Assembly (NCBI GenBank): GCA_963971425.1
Contig: OZ020515.1
Location: forward strand, 36,594,371-36,658,370
Length of the DNA stretch: 64,000 nucleotides
Source: Bryoerythrophyllum caledonicum
Taxonomy: Eukaryota; Streptophyta; Bryopsida; Pottiales; Pottiaceae
Direction of reading: 5' to 3'
The notes under the pieces are model-generated. The model was not told where the DNA came from. It searched no databases and worked only from the letters and a program-made list of their open reading frames with translations. This document shows positions 20,301 through 32,319 of this stretch, in pieces. Position 1 is the stretch's first letter; every line of letters starts with the position of its first letter. Position numbers and translations under genes: made by a program.

Positions 20301-23300
20301 TATTGGGGCATGTTTGGTGGCAAAATAGTTGTTTAGCAATATTTAAGGCACTTTTTAATAGTTTGGATGGGGTGAAGTGGTAGGTTTTGAAGTCCCCGTT
20401 GTTCATGATATGTGTGCCGTTGGGTAACGTAATTTGTGCTAATTCAAAAATATTTTTTGAGAGGAGTTTTTGTAGAAGCTTTTGGGAGAGTTGGGCATTG
20501 AGTGTGTTGTGGTTTAGTGTTTCTTGTCGCCATAGTGTTTCAAGTGTTGTAGGATTAATGAGGAAGTTTGGGAGTGTGCTTTTAAGGTGGACTTTGGCTA
20601 TATGTTTTAATAAGAAGAATGTCCGTGTTATTGGTGATCTTATACAGTCGCTTTTTTTAACTCTGGGTATGTTTTCGGCGCCCCCGTATTGGGCAAGGAT
20701 GTAATGAGTTAATCCATTATAAATTTTTCCAAGTCTACCTATATCGTTTAAGGCATTTTGTAGTTGTTCCCCTCTACATCGGAGATATGCGTTTTTTAGG
20801 GAGAAAGCTTCAAGACCAAATAGGATATGTGGTAGTTGTGTTATTGCGTTTGACATACATTTTGATAGTCCACATATGGTTTTTTGTATGGCGATTATTT
20901 TTTGATCAAGTTTTTTGATGGCTGGCATAGAGTATGGTACCCCATAAAAACTGTATGCCACATCTGGGCGTAGTACGGTATCAACCATTTTTATTTTTTG
21001 TTTCATGGTGGCCGGACATGTTGTTAGTTCTTTGCATTGTTTGATGAGCTTTGTGGTTGTAGTGTGGATTTGGATTTTCCATTTTAGTGAGGGAACAAGA
21101 TTTGTACCTAGGTATATGTATGGTTCGTTTTGGTGCAGTATAGGGATTGGTTGGTTGCGGTAGTTGATGTTAGAGGTTTGCATTAGGGCTTTGAAAGTGG
21201 TAGGGTTCAATTTAGATTTGTTTGGGCATCCGGTAGCGGCACATTTTGGAACTCCGACATCCATGCCAGCCTATTTACAATATCTATCAATTTTATGGAG
21301 TTGTATTTGGATTGATTTGATTTTGTTAGTTATGGTGGCTAGGTCATCTGCGTATGCGGCGGAGTTTATTGTGACTTGTGATGTGCCAAAAGTATATCCA
21401 TTATTGCCTCTTTCTAGCCATCTAAGTAGTGGTTCTAAAAATATAATAAATAGGTATGGGCTGAGGGTGTCCCCTTGTATAGTTCCTCTTTGGATGGGTA
21501 TAGGTTTTGTTTTCCCAAAGTTTTCGCCGATATAGCAAGTAGATGATTGGGAATAGATGTTTCCAACAAGTGTAGTTGCCTCTTTTGGGTAGCCAAGGTC
21601 TGACATTATTGCTAGAAGTCTAGCATGATCAATTGAGCCAAAGGCATTTTTGAAGTCCACGTATAGTATGTATATATCTTGGTTAGTAAACTTTGCGTCT
21701 TCTAATGCGGCTATTATAGTTTGTATTTGCCGTGCGGTACTTCTCTCCGCTCTAAATCCTTCTTGACTATCATGTAGGATTTTGAATTTTTCGCCGTATG
21801 AGGATAGTATGTGGGTGAGTGTACTGGTAAAAAACTTATATATTGTGTTAGCTAGTGCAATTGGTCTATGATTGGGTAGCATGGATGGATCGCCTTTTTT
21901 GTATAGTAGAATTGTTGTACTTGTTTTCCATGAATTTGGTATTTGTTTTTGTTTATAACAGTGAGAAAAGAATAGGAATAGTAGTTTATGAAATCTTGGA
22001 GGCATGTTTTTGAGTATTGAGTTTGGTATGCGGTCTGGGCCTGGGGCTTTATTATTTCCAAGATTTTGAAGGCATGTGTCGTATGTGGCTCTGTTGAGGT
22101 ATTTGTGAAGTGGAATTTCTGGTTCGCTCCGTTTGTCAAGGGTATATCCGTCCAGGTCGTGCCAAGGGTATTGGCGTATTGCACATGTGCATTCTATTGT
22201 ATGTTGTGGCTGGTAATTACATGTTGGTACTGTTGGTCTATTGGTTTTTGTTTGTTGGTTAAATATTTCATTCGCAATGTCTTCGGGGCTAGTTAGAATA
22301 TTATTATATTGATCTTTGATACAATCCATTGGTGGGGATTCAAGGTTTTTAAAGACTTTTTTGTTAATTTTTTTGGGGCTGATTTCGTATAGTTGTCTGT
22401 ATTTTGAGATGGTTTTTTTAATGTTTTCTTTTGTGTATTTTGTGATTATTTTCCGGGCTTGTATGTTGGCATTTTTTGCAATTATCGCGATATCTTTTAT
22501 CCATGTATCGTGGGGAAGGTCCGGAGGCGGCGGGGTAGGGATTTGGATGTGTTATATAGTTAGTAGTTCGTTGTGTATGGGGTGGTTACGCCATTGAGGG
22601 TTGTTTTTTACAATTCTAATGGTTTTACGTATGGTATGGTATGTGGTTAAGTGTTGTTTCCAAGTTTTAGAAAGTTTGCGGGGTAGATACCCGCCTTGTT
22701 GAGAGGTTCTGTTTGTCATTTGGGGTATTGGGTGTGCTCTACAAATTTGTTCTAGTGTATTGGAGATTTTATTGATGAGTTTGTCTAGAGAGTGGCATGC
22801 TTCTTGCCATTGTGCTTGTGTTAATTGACTATTGATTTCAAGAGTGTTTATGAGGGAGTCTATTTGTACGGTGTTTTCTTCGAAGAATTTTGTGTTGAAT
22901 TTTTCTATGTTGGTTTTTGGGATGGGTTGAGTATGCGTATAGTGTCTTTGTTTGGGATTGTAGGAATTCTACTAATTAGTGTGTTATTTGGGATGTGCAG
23001 TTGTACGGGTGAGTGGTCCGAATTGAGAATAATATCTTTGTTTGTTGTGGAGGTGTATTGTGTGTTGTTGTTTGTATTTATATAGAAACCATCTATTAGA
23101 CTCGAATCACTATAATTGTAGCCACCTTGTCTAGAGAATTGTGTATCAGTATTGATGTAAGTGAAGTTTAAGTTTTCTGTGAAGCGGCGCCATTGGTAAT
23201 CAATGTTTTGAGGGGGGGTGTGATGGTTTCCATTTTGGCGGCCAATTAGCGCTATGTCTCTATTGAAGTCTCCACATAATAGGTATGTATGATTGGGATG

Positions 23301-24400
23301 ATTATTAATATGGGTTGTAATAGTGTTTTGTATATCTAAGAGAAATCTAGTATCTTCGGGATAGGATGGCATATACATGTGAAAGATTAACCACGGTTGT
23401 AGTGGATGATTAGTGATTTTAATTATTTGAATGTATGGTGATATGTGCATTGGAGTAGGGATTTTGTTGATGTTGCCGGGGAATGTATATTTTTTGTGTA
23501 TTAATGTAAGAAGGCCACCGCGGCCCGGTGTGTATGGTCTCCTTTGTTGCATGCATCTTGTAAGTGCATGTGTATTGTTAAAAATGAGTTTATAGTCTTG
23601 AAATATATTTTGTATGTATTTTATAGATTTTGTGGCGGTTAGTTTTGTTTCTTGTATAACTATAAGAGCTGGTGGTGTGTGTGTTTGCGACTAGAGTTTG
23701 TAAGCTAGGAAGTGCAGTGTTTAGTGAGGAGGCATTCCATGTGATTATGTATGTATTTTCTTGGTTTTGGTCTAATGTTTTGATTTTGGTTTTGAGGAGG
23801 GATGTAGGGAAGAGGTGGGGGTGGGTGGGTGTATTATGGTATAGGGTCTAGACATTTTAGTGATTCACTTATGAGGTTGTTAGGGAGGTAAGGGAATTTT
23901 AGTTTTATTATATCATTTGAGGGTGGTATGTCTTGACTATGTAAGAAGTCGTATAGTCTTTTATGTATTGAGTTCTCATGGTTTATAATATTTTGGTTGT
24001 CTACTAGGAATTCAATATAGGGGTGTGGAGTGTAAATGTGTCGTTCTGGTGGGTTTTGTAAGGTTAGTAAGGTTTGTAGGAGTGTATTAGTCCATGTAAT
24101 TGTGTTTAAATTTTGTGGATTTAGAAGTTGGTTACATTCATCTATGTTTGGATGAGTAGTGATTATTAGTGCATATAAGATGTGGGGTGGTGGATGCGTA
24201 TTTTTTTGTTGTATGTATTGGGCAATGTTTGGGTGGGAAGTGTTTTGTATGTGGTGTAATGTATGTGTGTTTTTTAGAAATGGTGCGAAGGGTTTTGCAA
24301 TGTGTTCATATTCTGGTTGGAGTTTTATGGTATTAGGTATAAAGTAGATTTTGGCATTTTTCTTATGTGATGTAGGATGTCTTTTTAGTATATTGGGCAT
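17369..24400 (-). pseudogene. LINE-B ORF2 (APE-RT-RNase H-RLE), broken
   Basis: This copy is homologous to LINE-A ORF2 throughout. It starts at the ATG at 24398-24400 (MPNILKRHP) right after a 2A motif. APE parts include GDFNRDIALIGRQNG and SLIDGFYI (22905-23552). RT has RGTIQGDTLSPYLF and YADD (21271-22329). A chromodomain-like segment with KWLPQRDLFP lies near 20000. RNase H has YTDGSFK, RAELMAIHK and IFTDC (18512-18840) and AHANIDGNEQADKLA. CPIC, KRHN and KPDTLCVKG of the finger and RLE lie in 17369-18200. Breaks seen are an in-frame TAA at 18512, a frameshift near 19370, stops near 19564 and 21267, another near 22330, and shifts near 22540-22920 and 23550-23830. The domain order confirms the family structure independently of LINE-A. 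Confidence 0.9.
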
Positions 24401-24448
24401 GGGTCCCGGGTTGGTTTCAATGTCTCCTCCTAGAAGTAGTAGAAGTTT
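24401..24448 (-). other. 2A-like motif before LINE-B ORF2
   Basis: The 16 codons before the ORF2 ATG read KLLLLLGGDIETNPGP, a canonical 2A core at exactly the same place as in LINE-A. The frame is open upstream to a TAA near 24828, about 126 codons, rich in Thr, Lys and Asn and with no ATG that I can find. Confidence 0.85.
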
Positions 24449-26315
24449 GTGGTATATATGTTTAGTGGTGTATTTTAAAGGCTTTGTTGTGTTATTAATG
24501 ACTTGTTGGTTTGGGGGTAGGTGGATGTTTGTATTTTGTGTTTGAGTTGTGGGTTTATTTATTTTTATAGTAGGTGTAGTTGTTTTCGTCTTTAGTTTAT
24601 TTTTTGTCCATGTATTTTTTGTGGTTGTTTTTGTTTTAGTAATGTATGGATGTATGTATGATTGGTTGTATTTTATCTTGGTTGTTTTTGTCCGTGTGCA
24701 TATGTAACTATTATGTTTAAGACTATTTGTATGTGGGTTTATGTTGGTTTTTAAAGTGGCTTTTAAGTCCTTTTTTTCATATGCGGTGTTATTATATACT
24801 TTGTGGTTTGGCCAAAAATAGACTTACTTCATTCTTACATATCCTCCCCAATTTTGTTATTTTATTTTTAATATTACTTGCTCTATTCGAAACCTTTGGA
24901 ATTTTATAAATATCTATCTTCTTCCTATTTAATTTATTATATCTCTTTTTACTCTCCTTGATTTTCCTATTTTTAGCCATTTTAATATTCCTTGTCTTCT
25001 TATGTTTTTTGGGTTTAGATTCCCTTCTACCCTTATGTATCTTTATTATAAAATTTCCATTCTTGTTTTCTCTATTATTGTTTCCTTCTTTGTTATATGT
25101 ACTTATGGTACTTATTTTCTCCTTCCTTTTACTATTTATTTTAATTTCATTTTTTCTCTTATTCCTTTTATTTTGTATTTTGGTTTTGATACTTTTGTTT
25201 TTTGTTTGTATATTTAATCTATTCCTTTGATTAATTTTTTCCTTTTCATTTATTTTCTTCTTTGTTTTTATTTTATTATCTTTTCTTATTTTTGTTTTAT
25301 TTACTTTCTTTGTTTTATTTCCTTTCTTTAGTTTTATTTTATTTCCTTTCTTAGTTATATCTTCTCTTCTAGTTTTTCTTTGTTTTTTAATATTCTTCTT
25401 AGTATTTCTTTGTTTTGAATCATTTCTAATATTTGTTTTCCATATGTATTTCATGTATGTTCTAACTTTTTTAATTCTCTTTGTGTTTTTTACTTCTTCA
25501 CTTGGTTTAAGAATTTTCTTACTTTTTGTGTTTGTTCTTTCTTTTATTTTGTGATTTTGGAGTTTGTTGCTTGATTTTTTATTTTGAATATATTTATTCT
25601 TGATGATGATATACCTTTTAGGTGTATTTTGTTTAACAATCAAACTAATTATTTTCTTCATCTGAGTCATATTCTTGATATTCTCTTTGTATTTTTTGTC
25701 ACTATTTGTGTTAGTGCTCGTATCAATATTCTTGCCACTATTCATTTTAGTATTTGTATTGGTATTTGTGTATGTTTCAGTATACGTATCAGTATACTTG
25801 TCGATATTAGTACCAGTGTCTTTACTGGTATACGTACAAGTGTACGTATCAGTATTCGTACCAATGTACGTACCCGTATTCATGTCAGTGTGTGTACCAA
25901 TATACTTACAGGTTCTCGTATCAGTATAGATGCCAGCGTATGTATCTTTATTTGTATTTGTATATGTAGTAGCGTACGTACCAATATTTGTATCATTATT
26001 TCTATTACATTGTGTACTAGATGTTGTGTAGTATAGTATCATTTCTAGTTTAGTGTGCGGTTTATGGTGTATGTGTATTTTTTTGTTTCTTTTAATATGG
26101 TATAAATATTTGTTAGGCCTAATATAATGTTGTATTTTGTATTTAAAATATCGCCAAATATATTGTATGTATTTGTTTGGTATAGATATTGGTGTTTGTG
26201 TGTAGCTAAAGACTGTGAGTATTTGTGCTTTTTTGTAAAGGGCATAATATGTGGTTTGGTTTCTGTGTTTTTTGAAGTATTTTGAATGATTTCGGGTATT
26301 TAGAACGTTTGGCAT
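24449..26315 (-). other. LINE-B low-complexity Thr/Asn/Lys-rich region between two 2A motifs
   Basis: This AT-rich segment is open in overlapping frames. One runs from the upstream 2A to a stop at 24792 and includes a TNTDTYT/TYIGTNTD repeat area (about 25700-26000) and a very basic KKGNK.K/RKDNKIK area (about 25150-25400). The frame leading into the downstream 2A takes over below 24828. I recognise no domain. It could be a duplicated and degenerated N-terminal module, or a basic nucleic-acid-binding region; the composition alone cannot decide. Confidence 0.45.
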
Positions 26316-26363
26316 GGGTCCTCGGTTAGTTTCTATGTCTCCACTTAGCAGTATTAAGAGTTT
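26316..26363 (-). other. Second, degenerate 2A-like motif in LINE-B (NRGP)
   Basis: KLLILLSGDIETNRGP is followed by MPNVL, matching the 2A-ATG junction of ORF2 (MPNIL, MPDVF). The first proline of the NPGP core is replaced by arginine, a change expected to abolish skipping. The Thr/Asn-rich lead-in (THTPTNTDTYTPTNKDT) resembles the region before the intact downstream 2A. Confidence 0.8.
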
Positions 26364-26582
26364 ATAATATATGGGATTCGTGGTGTATTTTTGGTTCGTT
26401 ACGTATTTTTTATACTTTTCTGATCTTGTGTTTATGGTTTTTGTATTTTTGTTTGTGGGTGTACATGTGTCCTTATTTGTGGGAGTATATGTGTCAGTGT
26501 TTGTGGGTGTGTGTGTTTCGTTGTTTGTGGGATTTGTTGTCAATGTGCCATTGGAGTTGATCTTAATAGTGGAGTAGTTGGT

Positions 26583-27172
26583 CCTTCGGAGATCGACGTT
26601 CTTCTTCTTCTTCTTCTTCTTCTTCTTCTTCTTCTTCTTCTTCTTCTTCTTCTTCTTCTTCTTCTTCTTCTTCTTCTTCTTCTTCTTCTTCTTCTTCTTC
26701 TTCTTCTTCTTCTTCTTCTTCTTCTTCTTCTTCTTCTTCTTCTTCTTCTTCTTCTTCTTCTTCTTCTTCTTCTTCTTCTTCTTCTTCTTCTTCTTCTTCT
26801 TCTTCTTCTTCTTCTTCTTCTTCTTCTTCTTCTTCTTCTTCTTCTTCTTCTTCTTCTTCTTCTTCTTCTTCTTCTTCTTCTTCTTCTTCTTCTTCTTCTT
26901 CTTCTTCTTCTTCTTCTTCTTCTTCTTCTTCTTCTTCTTCTTCTTCTTCTTCTTCTTCTTCTTCTTCTTCTTCTTCTTCTTCTTCTTCTTCTTCTTCTTC
27001 TTCTTCTTCTTCTTCTTCTTCTTCTTCTTCTTCTTCTTCTTCTTCTTCTTCTTCTTCTTCTTCTTCTTCTTCTTCTTCTTCTTCTTCTTCTTCTTCTTCT
27101 TCTTCTTCTTCTTCTTCTTCTTCTTCTTCTTCTTCTTCTTCTTCTTCTTCTTCTTCTTCTTCTTCTTCTTCA
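26583..27172 (+). mobile_element. LINE-E: minimal LINE insertion consisting of hairpin half plus (TTC)~190
   Basis: CCTTCGGAGATCGACG matches the last 16 nt of the family 3' hairpin (CCTTCGGAGACCGGCG) and is followed by about 570 bp of TTC repeats. TGGAGTAGTTGGT occurs on both sides (26570-26582 and 27173-27185), a perfect 13-bp target duplication. It is therefore an extremely 5'-truncated copy, inserted into LINE-B in the opposite orientation. The lysine-only open frame across it is an artefact. Confidence 0.87.
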
Positions 27173-27185
27173 TGGAGTAGTTGGT

Positions 27186-28133
27186 TTTGTTGGTATTCTT
27201 GAATCTTATGTTGTAGGTATTTTGTTTTGGGGAGATTTGTGGTTGGAGGTTAGTGGCTTTTGAAGGAAATTGATGGGTTGTTTTTTGGCAAGGGGGTATA
27301 GAGAGTCTTTGAAGTGTGTGTGAAAGTGATAGAGAAGTATCTTTTGTTATTTTGAATGGTATATGCGGTGGTGGGATTTGTGAATGTATTGGATTGTTGT
27401 GGGGTGATTTGATGTCTATGGTGTGTGTAGTTTTTTTGTTTTGTTTGTATATGAGTGATGAATAGGGGAGTTTTGTGCTAGTAGTATTTGTTTTTCGATG
27501 GTAGAGATTGTTGAAAAGTTTTGTATGTATATTGGTGTATGGTGAGTGTGAGGTTTGGAGAGCTCTCCAATGAGTGGTATAATTCCCATGCTATAGACAT
27601 GTATAATTTGAGTGTATATTCATATATTGAATTTGAGGGCAATACAATGTCACTAGGTTTGAGTGTAGAAGGTGTAATCTCTCCTTGGGTCTACATCTCA
27701 TCTTATGGAGAATGTGAGTGGGCAAAGATCTAATGAGAGATATGACAAGTGAGAGAGAAGCTTGGGAAGTAGAGAGGTGAGAGTGATCTATTGGAGTGAT
27801 GAGAAAATGTAATTTGATAGCTAGTAAGAATGGGAGTACTATCAGTACTATAAAGTGGAGATATACTCTAAGCAAAACTAGAAGATGAATCATATGTATG
27901 GAGAAGATTACGTTGAGGAGATTTGGGAAGGGAAAGCGTAAGGCTAGAGTAGAAAAGAGACATGATAGTTGTATATCTAATAAGAGAGTAGGTACTATAA
28001 GTGTGTAAAAGAGATTTAAAGAGTGGGGTATAAGAGTGGAAAGAAATGTATAGGGGAGACTTGAAGGGAAGGGAGATAAGGGTAGATGGGAGATCACCCA
28101 ATGGTGGTGCCGTTGTCGGTAGTCCGTGGTCAA
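27186..28133 (-). other. LINE-B inter-ORF region, non-coding
   Basis: This AT-rich sequence lies between the ORF1 end and the first 2A lead-in. An open frame at 27591-28133 lacks an ATG start and has a hydrophobic, biased composition without homology to LINE-A, so I do not call it a gene. Confidence 0.5.
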
Positions 28134-29768
28134 TCCACGTTTGACGGGCCGTTCGGTGGTGGAAGGGACAACGCCGGGCCGGTACTGTTAATGTCTTGCA
28201 TCACCAACAAGGCATTCAACATGAGAAGTTCCACCTTCTTGAGTTTGGTTTGTACCTCCTCCGTGCGTGTGTCGATATACTACCGGGTCTCTCGAATGAT
28301 GTCTTCTTTGAAAGAAGAGAGTTCCAATCGGAGTTGCTTGTGACTTTCTTCCATGATTGCGGTCACTTCCGCACGTAGAGTATTGGTGGTGTTGGGGGCG
28401 TTAGTCATGGTGGCCACGGTGTTGACTAGCGCCGTGTTGATATCATTGAACCCCCATTTTGTTACCAAGATGGCGGATGGGGGGTTGTTGCCATCCAAGC
28501 CCCGGCGATGAGGTCGAATCTCCACTTGATGAAGACCAATGTTGAATGTCTTGTTAATGTGTTGTCGATACACAATAGGATTGAGGACTTCAACATTGGC
28601 GGAGCCATTATGCTTGCCATCTTCTTTTTTGTGAAACCAAACGTTGACAACATTCTTGGTCTCCAAGGCATGAGTGATGGCAGCCGTGGTATCATCCACG
28701 CTCATGAGGATAGGCAATTGGGAGAGGGTGAGCGTTAAAGCATCCTTCTTGGCTCTATCCGTGGTTGAAAAACCACTAGAGCTACCAATCCTGGCGGGGA
28801 GGATCTCTTGGAAGGTCGTGATTTGGTGGCGCTCAAACTTCTTGGCTTGCATAGGAGTGGGTGCAACAATCCAGGCATGGGAGTCTCCTACTTCCTTTTG
28901 AACGTCTGTCACTTCGAATTCGTGGTTCCTATCAAAACCGTTCTTCACAACATCTTCGAAGAGTGCTCGTGCGGTGGTGCCTTTGAGATTGTCGCTTTTG
29001 ATGCGGACCGAAAAGGCCCTGGCGAGCCACTGCATGCCATGTTTTGCACACCTTCCCCACGGTCACTGGGCCTAATGGGTCAAGGGGCAAAACAAAGTAG
29101 CGGTTGCCGCGGAGGAGGGCGATAGCGTCAATCTCGGGGTGGAGTAAGTGTATCTTGATAACCCCTGAAAACACACCTTTCTATCCTTCTTTCTTGACCC
29201 CTTTGCAAAGAACTGCGATGGGATCAATGAGCTTAGTACCCAACAATATATTCATATTAGTAAGTCTAGCCTTGGTAAGCTTTTTAATGTCATCATGGAA
29301 CAAGGGTTGAGTGGGCAGCTCAAAATGGATAGCAATGTGGAAATCAAAGGATAATCCAGTCCCATTGTTAGTAGGAATGTCAAATGGTAGTTGTGTGATG
29401 TTGAAGTGCTGACCTTCAACACCGTCACTTCTTACCTTGGAGTAGAGTACCTGTGGGATCCTGGGGAATGCTATTGTGGCCTCCAAAGCTTCCTCAGCTT
29501 CACTCTTGGGCACTCCTCTTGAGATCATATCTCTGACGGTCTCTCCCTTGAGCGGGATGGCTTGCCCCGCATCTTGTGCTAGCTTCTCCATAGTGGAGAA
29601 GCCAAGCCAGAAGTGGAAAGTAGACAAGGTAGGTGAGGATACCTGGTCTGTGGTTGGAGAGTTACCTCTTGGTTTCTTGTGAGGGTTATGTGCCTCGGCA
29701 GAAGTGGAGGCTGAGGTTTTGTCTCCGATGGCTTGCTTGAGGCTGCTTATCGGGCTTTCGATGTCCAT
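28134..29768 (-). pseudogene. LINE-B ORF1 (RRM-like, coiled-coil), broken
   Basis: This is homologous to LINE-A ORF1: FWLGFSTMEKLAQ against YWLGFHTMNTLAKK, GQHFNITQLP against GNHFNLTQLP, DFHIAIHFEL against DYQVSIHFEL, and NVVNVWFHKKEDG in the RRM-like part. It starts at the ATG at 29768 (MDIESPISS). A TAG at 29181-29183, a frameshift near 29030 and a TAG near 28280 interrupt it. Beyond the last stop the frame stays open through a coiled-coil-like TEEVQTKLKKVELL stretch to a TGA near 28134, which fits the longer C-terminus of LINE-A. The protein would bind element RNA by analogy with other LINE ORF1 products. Confidence 0.8.
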
Positions 29769-31749
29769 TGCCTCCTCTTATACTCGAGTCTCCTGCTGCG
29801 ATTGCATGGTCTTTTGCGCGGGTAACGCCGTCGGTCGGGGAGGGACTTGAGCGGGACTGACTGGGGAGGTGGGCGGTGTGTCTTGTGCAATGCGCTTTCT
29901 GCCGATTCCTTGACCTCGGCTACTGCTTCGAGAGCGTTGTAGCGGTTCGTCTTCTTGGTTGTCAAAGAGGGAAGTTGGGCTTAATCCGGGCGCTGTGTGA
30001 GTTGTCGCTGTTGTTGTCGAGCTTCCACTTTTCTTCTCCTTTGTTGATGTGTGTAGAAGGTGCTTGGTCTTGGGCGCCTCGGAGGGTTCTGTGCTACTTG
30101 CTCTCCTCGTGCTGCGTTTCTTGGTAGGTGAGGTTGGTGTTCTTCGGGGGGCGGATTTGCTGCGCGTCGTTTCTTTGGGTACAATGCTTCGCTTCGCTTC
30201 GCCGTTGGTAGTGTGCAGGGGGCGCCTACCGTTTTAGATACTGTTCCGTTTCTCTTTGGACTCATAGCCAGGGATTTGCAGATAGGCTCATGGCCTCGAA
30301 AGCTCCCTCGCTTTTGGCCCTTTGATTTATTGGTGCTTGGTTTTGAGGTCCTTGCTCCTTGCTCCTCTTCTCGCGTACCTCGTTTTGATTGTCCTCGCCG
30401 TTGTGATAGCTCTCCTCCTTGTGTAGCACTCTGCGATGGGGTTGGTGTAGAGTACTCAAGGTCTGGTGGTTGAGGGTGTTTGCTTGAAGTTTGATTCTGT
30501 TGCTGCTCCGGATTGGGGCGCTGGTAGTGGGGTTTCTGCTCCAGGAGTTGCTCCGGGCAGGCACGCTGATGCTGGAGTTTCGACTGCTGAGGTTGCTTCG
30601 GTTTGGAGCGCCGGTGGTGTGTGTTCGGCTGGTGGGGCTGTCCCGATTTGGAGCTGTGGCGGTGGGTTTCAAGTGGCTGCTGAAATTGCTCTAGGCTGCA
30701 GTTCCGTTGGTGGGCTTTTGACTCCGATGTGGGTGAGCTCCGCTGTCTGGGGACGATATGCGCTTGCTGGGAGTACCGCCGGAACCTACACACCTCGGCA
30801 CCAAAGTATGCTAGCTTTTTGCTGTTCCAGGGAGTCTGCTCGGCTGCCGGTGTTGTGGATGGGCTAGTCGGCTGTTGTTCGCCGGCTGCTGGTCGCTGCT
30901 CCTCGGCAGGCTGCTATGTTGGAGTCTTCTCGTCGACCGATGTTGTCGCTGGGCTCGTCGGCTGCTGTTTGCCGGCTGATGGTCGATTACGGTGCTGTTG
31001 GTACAGCTCGATGAGGCGCTGCACACTCCTCTCCCGTATCAGGTACTGGTCGTTTCTTCTTGTTTTGATTTTTCTTCTGTGCTTGATTCTACACAAGTTC
31101 GGGAGAGAGAATAAGTACTTTCGTTATTAGGTCTCTGCGCACTTTTCTTCTGTTGATGTTGTTGTCTTGCGGTGTGGGTCTTGGAGCACGATATCCAACG
31201 CTTTCTTATCAGCGGGCAGCTTTGCTGATGTTTGCTCCGACCCAAGGTTGGTATGTGCCAGTCTAGTTCGGAGGGCCTTCCGAGGTTGGGGTTCTCGCTG
31301 CAGTGGTCTTGTTGTGTAATAGAGGCGAAGTTCTCTGTAGGAGATTGTATGCACAGCTCACGGATGTTGTGTCTGTGTAGACGAGTCCTGTCGAAATTTT
31401 TCCAGCGCTTCCGCACACAAAGTGAGTGAACGAAAAATTTGAATCTGATACTACTTAGAAGGTGGCTAGTGTGTGTGCTGTGGTGATTAGATAACCTAGT
31501 GTGTGTGCAATGTGCTGTGAATAAAGAGTAAGTACAAAATGTGAGCACAAAAGAGAGACAAACGGGAGAGAGAATTGTAGGGGCCTGGATTGGTGTGTGG
31601 ATGCTGCCAAGCAGGAGGGCTTCCTCGTTGCGCTCTGGAATCTTGTTTGGTGTAGTTCTGGGTCGAGGGGTCGCAGTGACTTTGTGTAAGGTGAGAGATC
31701 CGTTCCCACACCCTGCAGATCTGGGCGGCAGAGCACTGAAGAGCCTCAT
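29769..31749 (-). pseudogene. LINE-B S/Q/R-rich upstream region, broken frames
   Basis: This corresponds in position and composition to the long upstream frame of LINE-A. Fragments are an ATG-started 236-codon frame (31749-31039), a Q/P/S-rich frame (30793-29981) and overlapping pieces. Tandem repeats are evident: about 45-bp units at 30490-30700 (plus strand GGAGCGCTGGTGG-like, encoding Gln/Ser/Asn-rich units) and two ~105-bp units at 30840-31010 around GTCGGCTGTTGTTCGCCGGC. No domain is recognised. That the same composition persists in both copies suggests the protein, not just the DNA, was once maintained. Confidence 0.5.
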
Positions 31750-32046
31750 GCAGTTTCAGATCTGACTCTCCAACACCAGTGTCCCACGCTTCAGATCTTG
31801 TACGAGTTGATCTACCACGAAACCTTTCAGTAAACTCCCGCTGATCTGTGCAAAACCCTTTCCAACACTCTCCTTCTCTCTACTCAACTCTTGCAACAGC
31901 CGCAGATCTAAGTTCACAGGGGCCTCTCGGTGAGACCAGCTACCCTTCACCGACCATAAACTTAGCTTCTGCGGCTAAGTCACTGGACCCCTCTCACCAG
32001 AAATATCGGAGCGCTTAGTTCAACGCCATCGCCTTCTCGAATTTGT
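31750..32046 (-). promoter_or_regulatory. LINE-B 5'UTR region
   Basis: This 5' terminal region ends exactly at the target duplication and shares a CTGGTGAGAGGGGTC-like block with the LINE-A 5'UTR. It would contain the internal promoter, by analogy with other LINEs. No long reading frame crosses it. Confidence 0.5.
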
Positions 32047-32058
32047 TTCCTCTCCGCA
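32047..32058. repeat. Target-site duplication of LINE-B, 5' side
   Basis: This is the second copy of TTCCTCTCCGCA (see 16987-16998). Sequence to 32315 is unassigned; nothing is recognised in it. Confidence 0.92.
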
Positions 32059-32319
32059 CACAAGTCTCTGCCCCTCTGCAGGACATTTCACCTCAGAGGC
32101 TTCAAGAAATCACAAAGACGTATAATGCCACTGACATGTGGAAAACAAATGACAGAATTGAAAGAAACGATTGTTCAGGGTATCAACTTGGTATCATGTC
32201 TGTGGTCATCTCATATAAACTTCATCCTTACACAAATGAAAAACTCTAAACAACTCCTTCAGAGTCCTTCGCACCCAAGCGGATGTACCATATTTGTACT
32301 CAAAATAGGTGAGGTTTAA

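Larger units (their letters stand above)
16999..32046 (-). mobile_element. LINE-B: decayed full-length copy of the same LINE, 15.0 kb
   Basis: This minus-strand relative of LINE-A has the same architecture and is bounded by a perfect 12-bp duplication. Sense order is 5' region, S/Q/R-rich region, ORF1 (29768-28134), a long low-complexity inter-ORF region holding two 2A motifs, ORF2 (24400-17369), then a 3'UTR, hairpin and (TTC)~32 tail. Nonsense codons and frameshifts break both ORFs, so it is older than LINE-A. A separate LINE tail (LINE-E, 26583-27185) inserted later; without it the copy is about 14.4 kb. Confidence 0.88.

Noticed and set aside
16999-24828. LINE-B as two nested LINEs because of the two 2A motifs
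   Set aside because: A single pair of perfect 12-bp duplications bounds the whole 15 kb, and no second 3' end or tail is found between the motifs. Internal duplication is simpler.
24792-27173. 793-codon frame beginning with about 190 lysines
   Set aside because: Its ATG lies in the target duplication of LINE-E and the lysines are the TTC tail read backwards. Only the 2A-containing part belongs to LINE-B.
26511-27263. Poly-Leu and poly-Phe frames on the plus strand
   Set aside because: They are repeat artefacts over the LINE-E tail.
27591-28133. 180-residue hydrophobic frame as a membrane protein gene
   Set aside because: It has no ATG, lies inside LINE-B and has no counterpart in LINE-A.
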